In this document: piece by piece, positions 31,390 through 41,101 of the stretch
Position numbering within the stretch: position 1 is the first letter of the stretch
Layout of the letters: the number at the start of each line of letters is the position of its first letter
Assembly (NCBI GenBank): GCA_012862575.1
Contig: BLSF01000012.1
Span: 434,001 to 498,000 of the forward strand
Reading direction: 5' to 3'
Origin: Parietichytrium sp. I65-24A
Lineage: Eukaryota; Sar; Bigyra; Thraustochytrida; Thraustochytriidae
Length of the DNA: 64,000 bases
Notes under the pieces: generated by a model
The model's database searches: none
Seen by the model: only the letters and a program-made list of their open reading frames with translations
Told to the model about the DNA's origin: nothing
Translations under genes and position numbers: made by a program

Positions 31390-33206
31390 TTCTTCTCCAC
31401 TCAGGCTCCGCGCTCCTTCCAATCAAACCCTGACTTTGCTGTTCTGCTTTTGGTCCAAGTTGCTCTTCCCGTCAATCCTCCCACTCCTACTTTGGAGCTC
31501 ACTTGCAAAGCCTTTGCCCCACGCAAACTTGATCTACGAACGCATTCCCATGCACTGTGACACCTTGATGCTCGCAGCTATTCCTTCTGACTATGTTCCA
31601 CTTTGAGTTGATGGCAATATCGTCTTCTGCCTCTCCGCATTCGTGCAAACTTGTGCGCATGATGTGCCACAAGTGCAATTGTCCGAGGAACCGCGTTCTT
31701 TGTTCGTCGCGAACGGACCCTAGCGAAACGCACTGCGAAACGCGGTCACCAGTCGCGGAACGCAAATCAAGACAGTTTCGAGATGTGCGGAACCCATTTG
31801 ATATTCAGCGGAACGCTTCTGGTCGTGCCAGATCTGACGCAAGTCTGCAACGTCGTGGCAGGGCCTATGCGGGAGACTAGCGGGGAACAGAGACGTCTGA
31901 CCAAGACGACGCGATCATCGACGATCGATCATAGATCATCATCGACCATCGATTATCGATCACAGATCGCATCGCAGATCATTATGATGATCGCGAGCCC
32001 AACTCGTAAATCAGTGAAATCAAGTTGTTAATCAAGTTGACGGTGATCCGAACGACTCCAGTATTGACAGCGAGTGAGTCCTGAGTACGCTTTGTTTTTT
32101 CTTTTTTTTCTTCCTCCCGTCCTTTGTGCAGAATTCAGGAGATCTTTCACTTTCGAACAACTCGCTTCTCGATTCGAATCGATCTTTTCCTTCCTTCCTT
32201 CCTTATGCGCTGATGTTGTGATATGTTGTGATATGTTGTGATCGTGACACGTTTGTTGGGACGTCGCTCGAATGAGAGCAACGAGCGCTTGGCTCGACGT
32301 GAATTGTGAAAAGATGCACGTTCTTCCCGCTCTGCACTGTCAGACCTGGTCTTTTTCCAAACCGAGCAAAGGCCGTCCAAACGAAGCGATAAAATGGTGG
32401 TTCTCGACAGGAAGTGCCACGGAAAGCAAGCTGACTTTGGCGGAAAAGATCATGATGGAGACAACCACAACAAGTTTTCTCTCAAACGAACAAAGCAAGC
32501 CATTGCGGATTGCGAATGGATGCGGAATCGCCAGTGCATCGGAAAGCATCAGGCTGCGAGGATGGACTGGGGATTGGGCGTCCCGAGCTAGATGGGTGGA
32601 TATGGCCACGACAAAAGAGCTCTTGGTACGAGCACTCAGAGCATTCGAGTCAGTCGGCCACTGGTGCCAGTACCACTGAGAACAAACGATAGCAAACTTG
32701 TCATTTCAATCCCATCGGTCTTTCACGTTCCGCAGAGTTCTGATTTGACGGGCGAGGTGAAAGAGTTTGACTTGAGGATGAAACAGCGTGGCGGGACCTC
32801 TTTCCTCTAGCAGTAACATAACGCGTGGGTTGATCCTCACAGTCAAATCCCCCATCCAAGGCTTCCACTGTACGTGGGCTCTGCTCCCTGGGATCCGTGG
32901 CGCTCATAGCTCATGTTGACCATGGTCGAAGGCAATGGTATGAGATAATGGGAAGAAGTGGGGATGACAGATCCGGATGACGCTTGAGGGTCGCCCAGTA
33001 AGAACGGCACTAATCAACCTGTCACGTGTACGCGGCGCTAGCGCAGCGGTACACGTTTTCGTGGAGTCTACGGGTAAGTGTAGCAGGCGGCGAAGGGTAG
33101 AAGGGCCTGTGCCAATCCATCGCCTTCGTCATCATCTATCACATCTATCACACTATGCTAGAAATTAAGCGGCGGCCTACGATGTAGTGCGCAACTCACA
33201 TAGGTC
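31390..33206. other. Divergent intergenic region
   Basis: Contains ATCGAT/GATCATCG-rich DNA (31915-31990), a TTGTGATATG triple repeat (32216-32241) and a 7-bp stem hairpin at 33025-33055. Several open frames of 60-135 codons exist, but they overlap on both strands and have no recognisable domains. I regard it as non-coding. Confidence 0.45.
33025..33055. promoter_or_regulatory. Inverted repeat upstream of the elongase
   Basis: CGTGTAC (33025-33031) and GTACACG (33049-33055) form a perfect 7-bp inverted repeat enclosing the palindrome GCGCTAGCGC. It lies 150 bases upstream of the elongase start. It could be a dimeric protein-binding site or an RNA hairpin. Confidence 0.3.
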
Positions 33207-34130
33207 ATGTCTAACTTTGGAGTTGGGAAAGCAAATCAGATTGCAGACCCGAAACTCCAGGTTAGCACAGGCGACTTTCTGTCGAATTTGTTGCAGGCAC
33301 AGCAAGGAAGGATGGCAAACAGCAGCGTGTGGGATGATGTGGTGGGCCGCGTGGAGACCGGCGTGGACCAGTGGATGGATGGCGCCAAGCCGTACGCACT
33401 CACCGATGGGCTCCCGATGATGGATGTGTCGACCATGCTGGCATTCGAGGTGGGATACATGGCCATGCTGCTCTTCGGCATCCCGATCATGAAGCAGATG
33501 GAGAAGCCTTTTGAGCTCAAGACCATCAAGCTCTTGCACAACTTGTTTCTCTTCGGACTTTCCTTGTACATGTGCGTGGAGACCATCCGCCAGGCTATCC
33601 TCGGAGGCTACAAAGTGTTTGGAAACGACATGGAGAAGGGCACCGAGTCTCATGCTCAGGGCATGTCTCGCATCGTGTACGTGTTCTACGTGTCCAAGGC
33701 ATACGAGTTCTTGGATACCGCCATCATGATCCTTTGCAAGAAGTTCAACCAGGTTTCCTTCTTGCACGTGTACCACCATGCCACCATTTTTGCCATCTGG
33801 TGGGCTATCGCCAAGTACGCTCCAGGAGGTGATGCGTACTTTTCAGTGATCCTCAACTCTTTCGTGCACACTGTCATGTACGCATACTACTTCTTCTCCT
33901 CCCAAGGGTTCGGATTCGTGAAGCCAATCAAGCCGTACATCACCACCCTTCAGATGACCCAGTTCATGGCAATGCTTGTGCAGTCCTTGTACGACTACCT
34001 CTTCCCATGCGACTACCCACAGGCTCTTGTGCAGCTTCTCGGAGTGTACATGATCACCTTGCTTGCCCTCTTCGGCAACTTTTTTGTGCAGAGCTATCTT
34101 AAAAAGCCAAAAAAGAGCAAGACCAACTAA
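33207..34130 (+). CDS. ELO-family polyunsaturated fatty acid elongase
   Basis: 307 residues from ATG 33207, or 272 from an internal ATG at 33312. Condensing enzyme (3-ketoacyl-CoA synthase) of the microsomal elongation cycle. Multiple membrane helices surround the histidine box HVYHHATIF with the preceding Gln of PUFA-type elongases (QVSFLHVYHH). Other family signatures are KAYEFLDTAIMILCKK and NSFVHTVMYAYY. The basic C-terminus KKPKKSKTN fits endoplasmic reticulum retention. The sequence after the internal ATG is very close to Thraustochytrium C18/C20 PUFA elongases as I recall them. It therefore probably serves long-chain omega-3 synthesis. The extra 35 N-terminal residues are not in the form I remember, so either ATG may be used. 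Confidence 0.95.
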   Translation: MSNFGVGKANQIADPKLQVSTGDFLSNLLQAQQGRMANSSVWDDVVGRVETGVDQWMDGAKPYALTDGLPMMDVSTMLAFEVGYMAMLLFGIPIMKQMEKPFELKTIKLLHNLFLFGLSLYMCVETIRQAILGGYKVFGNDMEKGTESHAQGMSRIVYVFYVSKAYEFLDTAIMILCKKFNQVSFLHVYHHATIFAIWWAIAKYAPGGDAYFSVILNSFVHTVMYAYYFFSSQGFGFVKPIKPYITTLQMTQFMAMLVQSLYDYLFPCDYPQALVQLLGVYMITLLALFGNFFVQSYLKKPKKSKTN

Positions 34131-34728
34131 AACTGCCTGCATGATATGCCGCTCGCCGGCGTTTGAATTGACTCAGAAAGCGAGTTAAGGCGGCACGCAA
34201 ACTCTATATTTACAAACGTGTCGCTGTCACTCACTCGCCATCTGTTTACTACGTGTCTGTTCAATGAGCATGTTCTTGAATCTAAAGAATCTCGAAAGTT
34301 TTTTAAAACTTCTTGTCTTCAAAGACGTTTCCCAGCTTTGATGATCTTCTGTTCTACAAACACGTGTTTGGTTATTTGCTTTGACAGTAAGGTAAAACAA
34401 TCATAAAAATAGAGTTGGAGAAACTTTTACTCTTGGAAAAGCTAACGAATTTACAACATAACACATACACCCGTCACTCTTTTTCTCAAGCAATACCATC
34501 CAGCACGCGTGCTTCAAAGCACAATGCACACTGCCAAGCCAAAATTTCAGCCAGCTAGCATTTCGCCAAAGCCCACATGAGCATTCTTCGGCCTCGCCAG
34601 CACCATGATCGCATGGCAGGCGTTCGCTCTTCCCCACGTTCACTCACATACAATTCACAGTCAATGCCTTTGTTTCTTCGTGGTCAATTCATTCATTCAT
34701 TCATCCATCTTCTTCACAGTCCATCAAT
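34131..34728. other. Convergent spacer
   Basis: 3' flanks of the elongase (plus) and MORN gene (minus). It includes an ATTC run near 34688-34702. No gene is recognised. Confidence 0.5.
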
Positions 34729-35445
34729 TCACTTCTCTTTGTCTCTTTGCTCATCCCCATCCCCGTCGCACGCGAGCCACTTGCCAGTCTGCCTTAGCAG
34801 CTTGAACTCGTTCACGCTGAGGTCCCACCACTGCGGCTCCTCCTTTTCGGCTGCGTCATCAAACCTGATCCTGGCCAGCGGCATCGACTCTCCGGCGTTT
34901 CTCTCGCGCACGTCCTCGCACACGGCCGTCCGCCACGCGGATCGCGTCCTGAGCGCTAGACGCGCGTGTAGTATCTCCTCTACGCGGCATACGTACCGTC
35001 CGCGCCAAAAGACCGTCCGCGCACCCTTGATGGCGTCGTCCAGCGCGTCGAGGCGGGATTGTTCCTGGAACGCGCGTTTGAGCTTGGCCTTGTTCCGCAG
35101 CAGCGCGGAACGTTCCGCGAGCAGCGGCGTCGGGTTGGCGCGCAGAACGCCGAACCCGTGGCGCCGGTCCTCGGCGAAGGAACCGGTCCAGCTTCCGCCG
35201 TCGGGGAGGTGCTCGGTGCCGGTTCCAGATCGGCGGCCGGTGCGGAACCCGCCCTCGTACGCAAGGAACCCGCCGGCGAGGAACAGTTCCCCGCGCCCGT
35301 GGGGGAACCCGCTCGACGGGCACAGATCCCCGCAGTACGTACGACCGTCCGCGTACTCCTTGCGCGTACCCTCCTCCGCCAGCGACTCCTGCGCGCGACG
35401 CGTGCGCGCGTCGAGCCGGTCCAGCAGAGACCCGCCGCTCGCCAT
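34729..35445 (-). CDS. MORN-repeat protein
   Basis: 238 residues. At least three MORN-type repeats lie at about residues 29-100, visible as YADGRTYCGD, HGRGELFLAGGFLAYEGGF, GTGTEHLPDGGSWTGSF and HGFGV. A charged helix follows (about 105-140), then a C-terminal domain with RGRYVCRVEEI and EPQWWDLSVNEF that I do not recognise. MORN repeats scaffold membranes or cytoskeleton in protists; no enzymatic domain is attached. The region is distinctly GC-richer than its neighbours. Confidence 0.8.
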   Translation of the reverse strand: MASGGSLLDRLDARTRRAQESLAEEGTRKEYADGRTYCGDLCPSSGFPHGRGELFLAGGFLAYEGGFRTGRRSGTGTEHLPDGGSWTGSFAEDRRHGFGVLRANPTPLLAERSALLRNKAKLKRAFQEQSRLDALDDAIKGARTVFWRGRYVCRVEEILHARLALRTRSAWRTAVCEDVRERNAGESMPLARIRFDDAAEKEEPQWWDLSVNEFKLLRQTGKWLACDGDGDEQRDKEK

Positions 35446-37455
35446 CGCTCTTTGGGACTAATGGGACACGTTAGGTGTGTGGAAGTGTACGCGCGTACGT
35501 TACGTTATGTTACGTTACGTTACATGTGCGAGAGGGCACTCGTGTGAGTACTGCCTTTTTATCCGTTGAGGTTGCTGTCCATTAGCATATCCTAGCGGAT
35601 GAGCTAGCTAGCTAGCTAGCTAGCTAGAGAGGCGCAGTGGTGAGAGAAGCTGGAGAAGTTCTTGTATGGCCAGGAGTGAACGACGGCAATTTACTCTTCG
35701 CAATATGCCAATGCGTCCGCGGGGAGGACCTTTGTTACTTACTTTTTTTCTTTCTTTCGTTCTTTTCTTTATTTTTGTCTTCATCTTTTTCTCGCGTATC
35801 GGATGGGACGCATGGACTCGTGTATTTTACTCTTTTGAAAATTCTCCCAATTCAAGCATGGCTGGGGCACGTGAATTAGGGTGTTGACTGTGTCTGAGGT
35901 GGTTTTGCGCTGGTCCTGGTGAATGGCACGGAGTCTGAGATCTGACAGGACGGCCTAATCAACTGTAACTTCGTAGGAGTTGTCCGGCATCAGGCTAAAT
36001 TAGTCGGTCTCTGTTTCGACGTGCTTTGAATGCTACACATTCTTTCATTCCAAAGGACACGTTGACCTTCGCGGCCCAAACCATGCCATGTTTTCATTCA
36101 ATACTCACAATACTTCTTCTTCTTCGTATGTCACAATAAAAATTCCGCTCTAGCCGGGCACCCGCACAGACAGCGAAAGAACAGTTCTGTCGTTGACTTC
36201 TCTACTTGAACAGCGACGCTTAGAGTTAAATTTGTCCGTTATAAAATAGAAACACTGTGGCACTGTAAGTTTAAAATGTATCTAAAATGAAGTCAAGTCC
36301 GGGTCACCGACATGAGAGGTCCATGGGGAGACGGCACGAAGACAAAAGGTTGAAATTGTTTTGGATACTGTGCACACCTCAGTTTGATCCCGGAAGTAAA
36401 GCCCTCTCTCTCCAACAGGATCGAAATTTATCCGCGAGCGCGGTGTATTCGACGTCAGGACGAGCTGTTCTTGTCAGAGCAATATCCGTTCGGGAGCGCA
36501 AAATTATGTTTGACACTGGCATTAGCGATGAGCCGAATGAGGAGCTCGAGGGTCTGGTCTGCTCGGTGTTGCCTGATCTACTCATCTAATTCAGGATGAG
36601 AAATCACAGTCAATACTATACACCGGACTTGAAGTTCGTGACGAAAGTAAAAAGAGATCCCGCCTCCCCTTTCCGGTCGCGGTGCGACGGACTCGGGACT
36701 CAAGGCTTAAACGCTAGCGTTTTAGATGAGCCCAACGGAAGGATATTGCATGAGTGGCTGTGCAATGAGAATTGATTCCCTGTCAGAGTTTTCAGGATCA
36801 CTTTTGGCAGGGCTAGCGACAGGGGAAAAAAGAGAAGTGGTGTCGCACAAGCTTGCGCTGGTTGGTCTGCGTGATTATTGACTTGCGAAGACCATCAACT
36901 TGTTTATGCGAGAAGGCGTAGGTGCTGTTTGAAGGGAACAACATCTCGAAACCTATGGAGGCTAGATTTTGCGTGGCCTACGCCATAAATTATAAAATTA
37001 TGGATGCTTTTCGGACCCGCCAAGTCAACGATTTGTACAGAATCATAGAGAACAATACACTTCACACCTCAACTTGAAAGAAAAGGCTGTGTACTTTGGC
37101 AGAAAGTCTAAGTTTGTGAAGCCCAATGCACTCAAATAGACGGAAGTCGTTACAACGCTCACTACCCTACTCCAGAGATTTTGCCGACTCAAAGGCTATT
37201 CGTTACAAAATGTGGAAATTTGGAAGGAAATAAGCGATGTGCTCTTCAAGTCCGGTTTCTTAGGCAGTAAGTAGAACCTCGAGAAAAAAAACCAAGTACA
37301 AAGTGAGTGTACGGATGCCGCCTCACAAAAACTTTCCGTTCAAGTGTACATTTGAATGTGAGCTGGCAAGAAGCTCAACAGACCCCCAACCCGTAAAAGT
37401 TGCTGGAGCTGAATCTCGGCGTGGCGCTGCCTCCTCTTCCCTTCGTCTTCTCACA
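35446..37455. other. Intergenic interval with GCTA repeat
   Basis: Holds TACGTTACGTTATG-type repeats (35495-35525), a GCTA tandem run (35602-35627), a TTTCTTTC tract (35735-35790) and AT-rich DNA from 36000. A 100-codon ATG-initiated frame at 36287-36589 has no recognisable domain and I leave it uncalled. The RGS gene frame is open upstream of its chosen start, with another ATG at 37315. Confidence 0.45.
35602..35627. repeat. (GCTA)n self-complementary tandem repeat
   Basis: About six GCTA units. Because GCTAGC is a palindrome, the run can fold on itself. A shorter run occurs at 7653-7672. Confidence 0.9.
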
Positions 37456-38241
37456 ATGCCTTCAAAGCTAGAGCGCGGGTTTCAGCTTCGCACGAAGATT
37501 GAAAAGCCATTTTCAGAAGACGAGCTGGAGGAGTATCGCGTCAAGTATTTTACCAAAGATGGATGCGTTCGGGGGAGAAATACAGTCGAAAACTTTGCGC
37601 TGCTTCGACCAAGGGTGGGCAATTCGCCGTACACTGGCACCGTAGAAGGCAGAATCATCAAGGACAAGCTTGGCTTCGACGGCGCAGGGGCAAACTTGCT
37701 TGGGCCAGGTTGCGCTATCACGCTAGACCGCATTTTCCAGTTCGACGCGACACTCAAGCTTTTCTTTGCGTTCTCGTGTATTCGTCTCGTCCCAGAATCC
37801 ATTCTCTTTTGGTCAGAGGTGGAGCGTCTGCAGAATCTGAGCTGGAAAGCGAATCGAGTTCTTGGGATTCTGAAGTCATCGTCCATGGACGAGGAAATTC
37901 AATCGCGATTGGAGGTTATTTGGAGGGAATTCTTAAGTCAGGACGCATCGTACGAAGTGTGTATCCCTGGAGCCATGCTCGAAGAAATCAAAACAGCCAT
38001 TTCAAGTCGCAAAGCCGAATTCAACCTCTTCGCGAAAGCGCAAACCCTGGTGTTCCGCGACATGGAGAAAGGCCTATTTCGCGAGTTCTTGCAGTCCTTG
38101 AATAGCGAAGGCATTCGCCTCATCCGGAACCATATCGAACGCCACGTCCCATCGCCGAGCCTCGCAACGGCGACAGCTCTCGCGACCGCGCGTCCCCACG
38201 GCCAGGATCCCCGTGTCGAATGCGGCTCCGCGAGGAGCTAA
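37456..38241 (+). CDS. RGS-domain protein
   Basis: 261 residues from ATG 37456, which directly follows a CTCCTCTTCCCTTCG leader; an in-frame ATG at 37315 would add 47 residues. The RGS domain lies at about residues 90-218. It starts ITLDRIFQFDATLKLFFAF, has the ESILFWSEVERLQ helix, an IWREFLSQDASYEV-like turn and IPGAMLEEI, and ends NLFAKAQTLVFRDMEKGLFREFL. It acts as a GTPase-activating protein for G-alpha in the known family. There is no membrane segment. The N-terminal 85 residues are unrecognised. It is the second RGS gene in this window besides the 7TM-RGS receptor. Confidence 0.87.
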   Translation: MPSKLERGFQLRTKIEKPFSEDELEEYRVKYFTKDGCVRGRNTVENFALLRPRVGNSPYTGTVEGRIIKDKLGFDGAGANLLGPGCAITLDRIFQFDATLKLFFAFSCIRLVPESILFWSEVERLQNLSWKANRVLGILKSSSMDEEIQSRLEVIWREFLSQDASYEVCIPGAMLEEIKTAISSRKAEFNLFAKAQTLVFRDMEKGLFREFLQSLNSEGIRLIRNHIERHVPSPSLATATALATARPHGQDPRVECGSARS

Positions 38242-39059
38242 CTCACCTCACCACCCACAACTTGTGTAAACTACTTGAACTCCAATTCTGACTACTTATC
38301 GAACCGCCTTTCTCATTCTCGACCTTCGTCCAAACTCTGTCTCCCTCAATCGACCTCCACACTCACACGTCAGTTCGAGCGCAGCCAAGTCTGCCGCTTC
38401 TGCTCCAAAACTGACGTCCGAGCCATCCCATCATCGACTTGATCCCCCACAAACACTTCCTAGCCTCGAGCACAGACAGACAGACAGACAGACAGACAGA
38501 CGAACAGATGCACAGAGCTGTGAGCTAATCTGAACTGCCTGTGAACTTGCTATGAACGCCGACACTCCGTTCCCCATCGTCGGTTCCCGTTTCCCGTTTC
38601 TCGACTCCAAATTATTGAATTTTGGTTTCCAACTTGGTTTGCTCTGCGGCCTTCCAAATTCCATTGTTAGTCTGCAACGCGCTTTCCTATATCGAAGAGC
38701 TAGCTAGCGTCTCCGAGAGGTCACACATATGGTCACGCTGTCACAGTCCTTCACGCGGACTACGTGGACAGCGACTACGCCCAGCTGGCGGCACCCTACG
38801 CGCTCGCGTACCGACGACATCGACGCTTGTAGTCCTCGCAGGCATCGGCTTAGAAAGAAGGCTGGGAGCAGAGAGGGCAGAGAGGATAGAGAGGGCAGAG
38901 GTTGTCGCTCTTTGGAGGCGGAATGGAAGAAGCGTTGTGGGTCGTGGCAGTCGGAGTGGTCTCGTCGCTGTTGTTCGTGGTGTTCATCGCTCGCGAGAAC
39001 GTGCGTTGGCAAGAGCGGCGCAGAGGCCAGCTGCGTCAAGAAAAGTTCGAAAAGCAAGC
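38242..39059. other. Intergenic spacer with CAGA repeat
   Basis: A (CAGA)n tract lies at about 38473-38501. The downstream frame is open back to about 38622 without convincing protein character. No gene is recognised. Confidence 0.45.
38473..38501 (+). repeat. (CAGA)n microsatellite
   Basis: About seven CAGA/GACA tetranucleotides between the RGS and CCDC130 genes. Confidence 0.9.
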
Positions 39060-39959
39060 ATGAGCTCTCTAAGCGCTGCGAGGGCGGACAACTTTTACTA
39101 CCCGAATGGATATGACCCGCAGCGGGATGGCACGAAAAACCAGCGCACCAACTCCGCGGGCGCAAACCAGTGGGAGAAGTACGGGCTTATCAGGTTTGCG
39201 ATGCCGTTCGCTTGCCGATGTACTACATGCGAGCAGCTCTTGGACCGCGGGGTGAGGTTTAATGCCAAGAAGGACAACGTCGGGACTTACCTGTCGTCGC
39301 CCATCTTCGGTTTCACGTTCAAGTGCAAAGGGTGCGGAGCTGAGCTCAAGATGGAGACGGACCCTGCGAGAGGCGCTTTTAAGGTAACCCTTGGATTGCG
39401 ACGCATTTATGCCGGGCTGGAGGAGCTTGAGGGCGACGAACACAAAGAAGACAAGGACTTGGCTGCCGAGAGCGACCCTTTCGCCGTGCTCGACAAAGAG
39501 GTGAGAGCGCGCGAGAAAGAAGAGGCAGAGGAGACCTATCTGACCAAGGTTCAGAAACGAAACGAACAGGCAACAAAAGACGACTACCTCATGAATTCCG
39601 TCCTTAGGGCGAAAAATCGCTCCGCCCGGGAAGAGGAAGAGTCCCTCGTCGATACAAATTTCTCATTTCCGTTGCTGAAGGAGAGCACCGAGGACGCCGC
39701 CCTTGCTCGGGGCATACTGGAAGTTGAGAAGGTGGCGGCTACTCGTGTAATTTCAAATTCAACTTCATCAAACCCGACAGCCACATCGAAAGGGGCAGCC
39801 GCAATGGTGACTAAGAAACGCCGCCGACTCAAACGACTCTCAAATGACCCCTTGATGAGTGTCGGGTCGAGCCTGCCGCAGCATGGAACGCAGCAGGGAT
39901 TTCAGGTCACATTGAAGAAAAAGAAGCGGAAGAAGAGTGCAACGAGGGAATCAAGCTAG
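39060..39959 (+). CDS. CWC16/Yju2-family splicing factor (CCDC130 type)
   Basis: 299 residues from ATG 39060. Family signatures are an N-terminal NFYYPNGYDPQRDG, the segment LIRFAMPFACRC, a four-cysteine zinc site (CRCTTC about 49-54 and CKGCG near 90), the block FNAKKDNVGTYLSSPIFGF, and METDPARGAFKV. The C-terminal half is charged coiled-coil and lysine-rich, ending KKKKRKKSA, a probable nuclear signal. Yju2-like proteins join the spliceosome around the first catalytic step; the CCDC130 paralogue is less well defined. Length is typical for the group (about 300-400). A GAAATAAAATG polyA-like signal occurs about 45 bases after the stop. Confidence 0.88.
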   Translation: MSSLSAARADNFYYPNGYDPQRDGTKNQRTNSAGANQWEKYGLIRFAMPFACRCTTCEQLLDRGVRFNAKKDNVGTYLSSPIFGFTFKCKGCGAELKMETDPARGAFKVTLGLRRIYAGLEELEGDEHKEDKDLAAESDPFAVLDKEVRAREKEEAEETYLTKVQKRNEQATKDDYLMNSVLRAKNRSAREEEESLVDTNFSFPLLKESTEDAALARGILEVEKVAATRVISNSTSSNPTATSKGAAAMVTKKRRRLKRLSNDPLMSVGSSLPQHGTQQGFQVTLKKKKRKKSATRESS

Positions 39960-40261
39960 CGCGGCGCACTGTTTGACATGTTGACTACTTTGAGAGTTGG
40001 GGAAATAAAATGAAGCACTACGTCAGCAAGTGGCTGATTTTTGGAACTCGATAGAATAACATAATTTTTTGCTTTTTCTTTTGTGAAGACGCGCTACGTG
40101 GTTTTTTGGGTGGAGCGCCACGGTCACTACGCTGAAAGAGGCATTTTTGTTCATCGTGTAACAACAAACATGCCCCTCTGTGTTTTGCTTTTCAAAGCGT
40201 GAGCATGCATGGATGCAACAACAGATAGAGGGCTTTCGTGAATTGCTATTGCGCTCCACGA
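39960..40261. other. Convergent spacer
   Basis: Spacer between CCDC130-type and SDR genes, with the CCDC130 polyA-like signal at about 40001. No gene. Confidence 0.5.
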
Positions 40262-41101
40262 TTAGGAGCTCAAGCCCTTTCCTCTTCTAGCGACTGGGTG
40301 AGATGAAGTAAGGCCTCCGCACACTGCGATGGACTGACCATTCACGTATGAGCTGTCGCTTGATGCAAGGAAGAGAGCAACGGTGGCAATCTCTTCTGGC
40401 GCACCATACCTCTTCAGAGGGTTAATCTGTCCAATCTTACTGCGGATTCCCTTTTCATCGGCCCTGACGAATACTGGGGCGGTCATTCCTGTCTCAATGA
40501 TTCCTGGGCAGATGCAGTTGCAGCGAATGTTCGTGCCAGTCAGTTGGTTTGCAAAGGTGGTGCACATGTTAATCACCGCAGCCTTGCTGGCGCTGTAAGC
40601 AACATCTCCTGCTCCACTGCGGATGCCAGCAACGCTCGCAGTTGCAATGAGAGCGCCGCCCTTGCCTTGAGCGTCCATTTTCATGGCAGCGTTCTTCAAG
40701 CAGTTGAAGACGCCAATCACGTTGACGCGAAAAGTCTTCTCGTAAATCTCCGGAGTTTCATCCCAGAAAGGCCCCGAGAAGACAATTCCAGCGTTTGCGA
40801 AGCACACGTCAATGGAACCAAACTTTGAGCAGCACAGTTCGATGAGTTTCTTCACCTGCTCATTGTCGCCCACGTCGCATGTTTGCGCCACTGCAGTGCC
40901 TCCGAGCCTCTCGATTTCGCGCACGGTCTCCTTGAGCCCCTCTTCGTTCACATCCGAGCACACCACCTTTGCGCCTTCTTTGGCGTACAAGATAGCGCTT
41001 GCGCGGCCGATACCGCTTGCGGCACCGGTCACCACCGCGTTCTTGCCTTGCAGCTTGCCGCCTGCAGCCACCACATTGCTCTGCACTCCTGCACGGTCCA
41101 T
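40262..41101 (-). CDS. Classical short-chain dehydrogenase/reductase
   Basis: 279 residues from the ATG at 41101. NAD(P)-dependent oxidoreductase with a Rossmann fold. Motifs are the cofactor loop TGAASGIGRA (about 23-32), a C-terminal end of strand 2 reading VVCSDVNE (Asp favouring NAD over NADP), a CDVGD acidic turn, the FANAG box, the catalytic serine in TASV and the YSASK catalytic pair, then the PG..ETGM motif. Length is standard. The substrate cannot be predicted. The frame continues upstream with no ATG, so the start is secure unless an intron is present. Confidence 0.92.
   Translation of the reverse strand: MDRAGVQSNVVAAGGKLQGKNAVVTGAASGIGRASAILYAKEGAKVVCSDVNEEGLKETVREIERLGGTAVAQTCDVGDNEQVKKLIELCCSKFGSIDVCFANAGIVFSGPFWDETPEIYEKTFRVNVIGVFNCLKNAAMKMDAQGKGGALIATASVAGIRSGAGDVAYSASKAAVINMCTTFANQLTGTNIRCNCICPGIIETGMTAPVFVRADEKGIRSKIGQINPLKRYGAPEEIATVALFLASSDSSYVNGQSIAVCGGLTSSHPVARRGKGLSS

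Noticed and set aside
32272-32679. 135-codon plus-strand frame
   Set aside because: Overlapping open frames exist on both strands and no protein-like pattern or domain is visible.
33036-33110. tRNA gene (TAGCGCAGCGGTA resembles an A box)
   Set aside because: No B box or acceptor/anticodon stems follow; the bases form a palindromic hairpin instead.
34859-35547. Alternative frames on both strands over the MORN gene
   Set aside because: High GC leaves several frames open. Only the 34729-35445 minus frame shows MORN repeats.
36287-36589. 100-codon ATG-initiated plus-strand frame
   Set aside because: It has no recognisable domain and lies in an AT-rich gene-poor stretch. It is possible but unsupported.
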